Source: CAYVUB01 sp964454675
GTDB taxonomy: Bacteria; Bacteroidota; Bacteroidia; Flavobacteriales; Flavobacteriaceae
Reading direction: 5' to 3'
Length of the DNA: 47,519 nt
Assembly (NCBI GenBank): GCA_964454675.1
Contig: CAYVUB010000020.1
Span: 1-47,519 of the forward strand
Position 1 is the first letter of the stretch. Every line of letters starts with the position of its first letter. Under the pieces are notes generated by a model, which saw only the letters and a list, made by a program, of their open reading frames with translations, was not told the origin of the DNA and searched no databases. This document shows, one piece after another, positions 42,804 through 47,519 of the stretch. The translations under genes were made by a program, and so were the position numbers.

Positions 42804-44882
42804 TTATAAATACTCCGACACCAAAATGTCAATGTCGGAAGGTTTAATACCTTTGTTTGTCGCAAAGATAGTATTTGCTTCTTTAATATCCAATGTCTTT
42901 TCTCCTCTTGCTTTTATGTGCAATGTCAGCAAGTCATACAAATTTGGTTTTACTAATGTTGTCATTGATTTATTGATTATAGTCGTTGATGAAAGGTTGT
43001 TATGAACATTATTGTTAGTTGATGGATTGCCTTTTAATGAAAGGTCTGTCCAAATTACTTTTCTTTCATAAAGGTCAATAATCAATGGAATTGCAATTCT
43101 TGTGTTTGCCGTTAAGTCAAATTTATTTTCAACTGTCAATGGGTCATAAATTTCACCGCTATTGGGAAATTGTCTTAGCATAAAACCTGCAAAACAAATA
43201 GGTAAATCGCAGTAAAGTTGATTAGTGTAAGAGTTTACACTCATTAGAACGTATCTTATTCCTTGTTTCAGACACTTTGAAATTTCAATGTCTATAAACT
43301 CCGATGCTCCTTCTGGTGCTGATGTAATGTCGCCACTATGATAACCACCAATTTCTTTGAGATTATAATATGCAATTTCCATTTTGTAGCCACTTTCTGT
43401 GTCTAAGGCAAGTGCAGACAAATCTAAATCTGTTCGGTTGTTTCCGTCTTTCCAATAAATGAAAAAACGAATAGTTTCGCCAATCGGTAAATCAATTTTG
43501 CTTCCTCTTGAAATGGTTTTTAGTGCTTTTGAGGCGGAACGTTGTGCAAATGGAACAGTATAATTTTTGAGATTTTCATCAAGAAATACCTTTCCAAGCG
43601 GTTTGTAGTTCTTGAATTTTTCAATGAGTGTTTCATCGCAAATTGAAACAATTTCTTTGCAAATCTTTTCATCTATTGCAGGTAAGTTGTTGTCAATTGC
43701 TTTGGCTTTTCCAACATTTCCTTTTGGGAAAAATACTCTCAATTCTCTTGCTTTATTTCTCTCGCTGAAATGTGTTTTTACCTGCAATAAAACAGGTGTT
43801 GAAACACTTGAAGCAACTTTCTGAAATTCAGAAAGCAAACTTTCAGCATTGTTAGACAACCGTATTAAATTGTCTAATCGTCTGGCAAATTCTCCTGCTC
43901 TTGCTTTTAGCAAGCTGCTTGTAAGTGCAATGTCTTTTTGGATAAGTGATTTTTCAACTTTGCTGTTAAACGTTTCAAATGGTTTGTCATTTCGTATGAT
44001 GTCAAATGCTTCAAAGCACTTTGGGAATTGCTTTTTATATTCAAAAGGGTGCAGTTTTTCGCCCAAACGTTTCCACCTGTTTTTGTTGCGTAGCATATCT
44101 TCGGTAATACGACCAATTTTTTCAAGCGTTTGCAAGAGCAGTTTTCTGTTCCGTTTGGAAATGCCTGTGAATTTAGTGTTTTCAGCCAAACTTATATCTC
44201 CGTCAGAAATGGCAACGGCAATTCTTAATACGTCAGTTGCTGTTTTAACGTGCTGTTTAATTTGCGGTTCAGCTTCAATGTTGTTTGTCAGCAAACAACC
44301 AATATAAAAGGCAACATTTTCTCTAAGTGGAATTTCAGATGGCGTGAGGTCAAAAATTTTGCTGCTGTATGTCTTTATGAACCATTCAATATCTTTTTTG
44401 TCGGTTTCTGAAACAGAAGTTTTTGCACTTAAAAGCCTTGTGAGAATAGAATTAAAGTCGTCTTTGTTGCCAAGTTCAATAGCTTTTAAATTAACCTTAT
44501 CTTTTAATGGTTCTCTTTGTTTTTTCTCGTAATTTGGTAAAATTCTTCTGCCAATCCAATCACCTAAATAGTGCCAAAATGCGTTTGTGTAAAGTTCTTC
44601 TTCGCTTGCTTGTTTTACCTGTTCGGGAAAGTTAGGATACATTGGCTTAAACTCTACATAAGCACCAACGTTTTCTTTTAAGTCTGCAATTAGCTGTCTG
44701 TAAAATATTTTCAGTCTTTCAACTGAAAGAGTTTTAACTACTTCGACAAGTTCAGGTGAAAGCGTAAATCCAAGGCTTTCTATGTTTTTCAACAGATTGA
44801 AAATATAGTCGTCTGGCAAAGTGTTGTCGCCTTTGTCAAGATAAATTTTGCCTTTTCGTCTTATGTATATTGAATTGTTCAT
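42804..44882 (-). CDS. Large protein with C-terminal TerD-like domain
   Basis: A 692-residue cytoplasmic protein. The N-terminal 430 residues are mostly helical and not assigned by me (start MNNSIYIRRKGKIYLDKGDN). About residues 440-640 contain FFIYWKDGNNRTDLDLSALA, MEIAYYNLKEIGGYHSGDIT and EFIDIEISKCLKQGIRYVLM, which look like the TerD/CABP1 beta-sandwich of tellurite- and stress-resistance proteins, whose acidic loops bind calcium. The gene fills its own cassette, with terminal repeats at 42696-42710 and 44902-44916. Function unknown; a stress or defence role is only a guess. Confidence 0.7.
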   Translation of the reverse strand: MNNSIYIRRKGKIYLDKGDNTLPDDYIFNLLKNIESLGFTLSPELVEVVKTLSVERLKIFYRQLIADLKENVGAYVEFKPMYPNFPEQVKQASEEELYTNAFWHYLGDWIGRRILPNYEKKQREPLKDKVNLKAIELGNKDDFNSILTRLLSAKTSVSETDKKDIEWFIKTYSSKIFDLTPSEIPLRENVAFYIGCLLTNNIEAEPQIKQHVKTATDVLRIAVAISDGDISLAENTKFTGISKRNRKLLLQTLEKIGRITEDMLRNKNRWKRLGEKLHPFEYKKQFPKCFEAFDIIRNDKPFETFNSKVEKSLIQKDIALTSSLLKARAGEFARRLDNLIRLSNNAESLLSEFQKVASSVSTPVLLQVKTHFSERNKARELRVFFPKGNVGKAKAIDNNLPAIDEKICKEIVSICDETLIEKFKNYKPLGKVFLDENLKNYTVPFAQRSASKALKTISRGSKIDLPIGETIRFFIYWKDGNNRTDLDLSALALDTESGYKMEIAYYNLKEIGGYHSGDITSAPEGASEFIDIEISKCLKQGIRYVLMSVNSYTNQLYCDLPICFAGFMLRQFPNSGEIYDPLTVENKFDLTANTRIAIPLIIDLYERKVIWTDLSLKGNPSTNNNVHNNLSSTTIINKSMTTLVKPNLYDLLTLHIKARGEKTLDIKEANTIFATNKGIKPSDIDILVSEYL

Positions 44883-44901
44883 TTTGTACAGAGTGTCAGT
44901 T

Positions 44902-45111
44902 AAAATGCCCTATAACGGGCAGGGTATTGCCGAAGGCGGGGAGAAGAATGTACTAAAGTTGAACTTAGCACCGCAGTTAGCAAAACCATTTTTTGTTTGC
45001 TAATTAACATTTTTTCAGCAAATAAAAAATGGTTTTTGCGGATAGAAAGCACTAATGTTGAATTTTAGATTTCAGCCCTGCTTTTGGCAATACCTTGTTA
45101 GTGGCAGTTAA
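44902..45111. repeat. Largest attC-like palindrome, about 200 nt
   Basis: Left arm GCAGGGTATTGCCGAAGGCG (from 44919) against right arm CTGCTTTTGGCAATACCTTG (ending 45098). The inner arms are nearly identical complements: 44980-45003 (GCAAAACCATTTTTTGTTTG...) with 45015-45039. Left end GCCCTATAAC (44907-44916) belongs to the TerD-like cassette; right end GTTAGTGGCA (45097-45106) belongs to the five-gene cassette. Almost the whole 200 nt can fold as one long cruciform arm. Confidence 0.8.
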
Positions 45112-45234
45112 TGTTGTTTTCGCTGTACATTACTTTAATAAAATTGGTGTAGTTTTCATCAACGATAAATAAAACAATTTCCGAATTTTTTGAATCTAAA
45201 AATATCGAATTAGATTTTTAGGATTGAATTGTTT

Positions 45235-45531
45235 TTATTTCAACTTAGCCAGCATTTCATCGGTAATGGGTTCTGAATAAATGCCGTATCCGTTTATCAA
45301 AATACCTTTTAAATCATATTTTGGTGAAGAAATGGCATAAATAATCGAAGATTCACTTGGGTCGGTATCGCCTTCGAAACGTTGATATTTATCTATTTCA
45401 AATTCGTTGTGAAATACTTTATATTGCCCATTGCGACATTCTAAACAATTTTGTTTGAGATTGAAATCTTCCACATAGCCCTGTTCTTTTAGTCCGTTGA
45501 TTGCTTCTATGAGATTATCGTAATATTCCAT
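45235..45531 (-). CDS. Conserved hypothetical protein, 98 residues
   Basis: A small acidic cytoplasmic protein (MEYYDNLIEAINGLKEQGYV start). It has a CLECRNGQYKVFHNEFEI segment, and ISSPKYDLKGILINGYGIYS near the end. Similar short Bacteroidota proteins are sometimes labelled phosphoribosylpyrophosphate synthetase, but no PRPP-synthase motif is present and I would not use that name. Last gene (minus strand) of the five-gene cassette, 30 bp after the ferredoxin-like gene. Confidence 0.7.
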   Translation of the reverse strand: MEYYDNLIEAINGLKEQGYVEDFNLKQNCLECRNGQYKVFHNEFEIDKYQRFEGDTDPSESSIIYAISSPKYDLKGILINGYGIYSEPITDEMLAKLK

Positions 45532-45561
45532 AATAATTATTTTTGAAGATTTATAAAATGT

Positions 45562-45789
45562 TTAGTCCTCTTTGTTTAATCTGTATTGTAACGCTCCTGT
45601 TGGGCATCTGTCTATTTGTGCTTTCAAATCCTCTACATTTGCATCTTCGGGTGTTATCCAAGGTTTTCCTTTAGGGTTGTAAACCGTAGGCAATGATTTT
45701 ACACAAATACCTGCGTGAATACATTTGGAAGGCGTCCAAAGTATCGTAATGTCTTTATTTTTTGAATATTCAATGGTATCCTTATTCAT
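45562..45789 (-). CDS. (4Fe-4S) mono-cluster protein, YjdI family
   Basis: A 75-residue protein of the divergent 4Fe-4S mono-cluster family (Fer4_19/YjdI). Cysteines occur in WTPSKCIHAGICVKSLPTVY and, near the end, IDRCPTGAL, three in all. The typical segment NPKGKPWITPEDA is present. It probably carries electrons, or protects or binds a small iron-sulfur cluster, in the cytoplasm. In the cassette it stands between the 98-residue protein and a receiver-like protein, next to a pirin. Confidence 0.88.
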   Translation of the reverse strand: MNKDTIEYSKNKDITILWTPSKCIHAGICVKSLPTVYNPKGKPWITPEDANVEDLKAQIDRCPTGALQYRLNKED

Positions 45790-45923
45790 AATATTTAAAT
45801 TGTTTAATTCTCAAAATTTATCGCTATCCCAATCTTTATGTTATCTCTTTCAAAATCTCGAAAGTATGTGTTTCGTTATAATTTACACTTAAAAAGCATT
45901 AGGAATGATTAAAAGCAATCTAC

Positions 45924-46223
45924 CTAATGCTCCGTAAAAGCTTCTCGTAATGCCTCCAAGGCTTGCCACGGATGACCGCTGGCTATCTTTACTTTCGGAT
46001 TTTTATTTAAAAATGCAGGCACAAGCACTTCTCTACTTTGTGAATCTACACCGCCCCCTAACAATACACCATCAAAATCGTATTTATTGAAGGCTTCTAA
46101 AGCGTTTTCATCAATGCTTTCACCGTGTGCATCGTATCCGTTTTCTTTCAGCATATCTACTACGCCTTGCAAGGTTTGTGGATCTCGACCTACTACTAAT
46201 ATGTTGTTTTTGTCAATTTGCAT
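45924..46223 (-). CDS. Single-domain receiver-like alpha/beta protein
   Basis: A 99-residue protein resembling a stand-alone response-regulator receiver: NILVVGRDPQTLQGVVDMLK at the start, YDFDGVLLGGGVDSQSREVL where the phospho-acceptor strand would be, and KVKIASGHPWQALEALREAF at the end. The usual acidic pair and Asp are replaced (LVVGRD, DGVLLGGGVD), so phosphorylation of the normal type is doubtful. Regulator or small-molecule binding is possible. Lies 20 bp after the pirin gene. Confidence 0.6.
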   Translation of the reverse strand: MQIDKNNILVVGRDPQTLQGVVDMLKENGYDAHGESIDENALEAFNKYDFDGVLLGGGVDSQSREVLVPAFLNKNPKVKIASGHPWQALEALREAFTEH

Positions 46224-46242
46224 TTTTTAATATTACCTTGTT

Positions 46243-46971
46243 TTATTTTTGGTTTCCGCTATACATTCCTCCATCATAGTATTCAGCGTTTTCGTCTATA
46301 ATGAACAAAACTAATTCTGATGTTTCCAAAGCGTTTGTCTCAATTTGTTCATTTTTGAATATTACGGATTCGCCTTTAAGAAGATTAATACTATTGTTCA
46401 ACGCAACATTTCCCTGAAAAACGTAAAGCAACCCCGTCAGTCCGTCTTTTGGCAGTTCAGGCAATCCAATTGTTTTTCCGTTTGTTAGTTTTGTGTCGTA
46501 TATCCACGTTTCGCTTGAAAACTGCAATGGTGTTTGTTCTGTGGGCGAAGCAAGTAATCTCCAAATATCAATACTGTCTGTCTCGGGCAAGTCTTGAAAA
46601 ATAACTTCGGGTTTCAAGTCTTTGGATTTTGGACGGATAAATATCTGAAGTCCTTCCAAAGGCTCGGGCATAGTTTCTTCGTGATAAAAGAGTTTACCTG
46701 CTTTCATCAACATCAATTTATTTCTCGAAACAGTTGCCTGAAAGCCTTCTGAATCCGTATGTACAGCGTGTCCTGTACGAAAATAAGAAAGAATGTCATC
46801 GTTTATATGTGGGTGCATTTTGATGGTGGTTGGACCTGTTATATTGGCGTGGTCAATTCTTCCGATACTTCCTAATCCGCTGTCTTTTGAATCTTCAATT
46901 GCAACTCCTGGATATAGTATTTTTATATGTGAGTTGCCGATTTTCTGATTATTTTCTATTTTTTTTATCAT
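46243..46971 (-). CDS. Pirin family protein
   Basis: A 242-residue bicupin. The metal-site region is MHPHINDDILSYFRTGHAVH (variant of HPHxGxET...H), with KLMLMKAGKLFYHEET before the second cupin. Pirins bind iron; some are quercetinases, others redox-linked regulators. The start overlaps the stop of the lipoprotein gene (ATGA), so both are translated together. With YjdI-type ferredoxin it gives the cassette a redox or oxidative-stress flavour. Confidence 0.88.
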   Translation of the reverse strand: MIKKIENNQKIGNSHIKILYPGVAIEDSKDSGLGSIGRIDHANITGPTTIKMHPHINDDILSYFRTGHAVHTDSEGFQATVSRNKLMLMKAGKLFYHEETMPEPLEGLQIFIRPKSKDLKPEVIFQDLPETDSIDIWRLLASPTEQTPLQFSSETWIYDTKLTNGKTIGLPELPKDGLTGLLYVFQGNVALNNSINLLKGESVIFKNEQIETNALETSELVLFIIDENAEYYDGGMYSGNQK

Positions 46972-47402
46972 TTTGCTTTATATTTTTTTTCATTGTTGAT
47001 GTACAAAGTGGAATCTTTAGTGTCAAACTTTAAGGAATCGTTTTCGTAAACGTTACCTTCGGCTTTATTTAAAATAGTTGTTCCCTTTTCATTTGGTAAA
47101 AATAATTCAAGTTTTGATTTGTCGTCATTGAACAATACAAAAGCACTTATAACGGCTTCTTCATTATTTACTTCAATAGGGTTTAAGCGTTGTCCGATGT
47201 CAAAAATCTGTACACAACCCTGTTTAATCTCACTCCAAGTTTCTCCTGATGCAGTAAGGCAACCGTGCTCATCTTTATCTCCACCAATGGTTGATTGTTC
47301 CGTTGCAGTCTGTTCTTCTGCATTCTCCGAAGAATTGTTCTTTTGGTTATTGCAAGCGGTCAATACAAAAATCCCTAATGATAATAAAGCTACTTTTTTC
47401 AT
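46968..47402 (-). CDS. Lipoprotein of unknown function
   Basis: A 144-residue lipoprotein from the Met opening MKKVALLSLGIFVLTAC, lipidated at Cys17. A start 29 codons upstream would reach into the cassette end and is rejected. After an Asn/Glu/Thr-rich linker comes a conserved core: HGCLTASGETWSEIKQGCVQ (two Cys, perhaps a disulfide), then EEAVISAFVLFNDDKSKLEL and DTKDSTLYINNEKKYKAK. First gene of the cassette, coupled to pirin. Confidence 0.82.
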   Translation of the reverse strand: MKKVALLSLGIFVLTACNNQKNNSSENAEEQTATEQSTIGGDKDEHGCLTASGETWSEIKQGCVQIFDIGQRLNPIEVNNEEAVISAFVLFNDDKSKLELFLPNEKGTTILNKAEGNVYENDSLKFDTKDSTLYINNEKKYKAK

Positions 47403-47454
47403 TTTCTTTGTTGTTAAGTTACTGATATTTTTATTGTTTCGTGAGTGCGGTTGT

Positions 47455-47519
47455 TTAATTGCCACTAACGTTTTGCCTTTAGTTTGCATTTCTAAATAAA
47501 TTCATATTTTTTCCGAAAA
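47455..47519. repeat. 5' boundary of the five-gene cassette and start of the next palindrome
   Basis: TTAA-T-TGCCACTAAC (47455-47469) is the reverse complement of GTTAGTGGCA-G-TTAA (45097-45111) with one mismatch at position 11. GTTTTGCC follows, as in the arm of another attC-like palindrome that runs out of the window. Confidence 0.6.

Noticed and set aside
44907..45105. Long palindrome as an insertion sequence or ordinary terminator
   Set aside because: No transposase or target-site duplication is visible, the dyad is far larger than a terminator, and its ends pair across the neighbouring units rather than only with each other.
1..47519. CRISPR arrays, tRNA and rRNA genes, integrase genes
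   Set aside because: I saw no regularly spaced repeats, no tRNA-like T-loop sequences in a plausible cloverleaf, no rRNA segments and no tyrosine-recombinase motifs; a covariance search could still find a short RNA that I missed.

Overview
The window reads as part of a flavobacterial (Bacteroidota, family Flavobacteriaceae) chromosome. Supporting signs are low G+C content, almost no Shine-Dalgarno sequences, promoters of the TTTG-N19-21-TAnnTTTG type, gliding-motility genes (gldE, gldD), TonB-dependent receptors, GGGP synthase and several repeat families typical of that group. A run of 100 N at 33021-33120 marks a scaffold join. I found no rRNA, tRNA, CRISPR array, transposase or integrase.

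Layout. 1-2366: accessory segment with a P-loop ATPase (AAA/DUF4143) and a secreted SIMPL-like protein, each next to long imperfect palindromes. 2399-14966: housekeeping core with DUF2797, GH3, the proteostasis set clpX-clpP-tig, a small holin-family membrane protein, HU with a 30-residue basic protein and RNase E/G, mutY, ssb, gldE and gldD. 15032-27286: mostly minus strand, with a TonB-dependent receptor, pgi, an M23 peptidase, aromatic amino-acid catabolism (kynA, hppD, hmgA), DUF3108 and ahcY. 27438-32418: plus strand, with a phosphopantetheinyl transferase, GGGP synthase, a thiamine-binding protein, a PnuC-type transporter, a NadR-like P-loop kinase, DUF4301 and ArfB. 32552-35244: a TPP riboswitch and the TonB-dependent receptor it controls, presumably for thiamine. 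35250-36300: a decayed locus of truncated genes. 36369-40429: two outer-membrane proteins. 40438-47519: a second accessory segment with DUF1287, Fic, a TerD-like 692-residue protein and a five-gene redox-flavoured cluster, again separated by long palindromes.

Most notable result. Both accessory segments are organised like integron gene cassettes, although no integrase is present and the sites are not canonical attC. Four cassettes (SIMPL; DUF1287; TerD-like; the five-gene cluster) are bounded by a private 15-nt terminal inverted repeat. Read in the direction of the genes, the form is GTT-N7-A-WWWW at the 5' end and WWWW-C-N7-AAC at the 3' end. The only mismatch shared by all four is A opposite C at position 11, so its polarity agrees with gene direction in four of four cases. 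Long imperfect palindromes (about 100-210 nt) sit between cassettes.

A second theme is invasion by short repeats. They extend the 5' end of the GGGP synthase frame, add two in-frame peptides to the thiamine receptor, fill the intergenic region at 32419-32730, and swell the variable P3 arm of the TPP riboswitch. The N gap in that receptor is flanked by an exact 55-bp duplication, so the gene is very probably intact in the organism.
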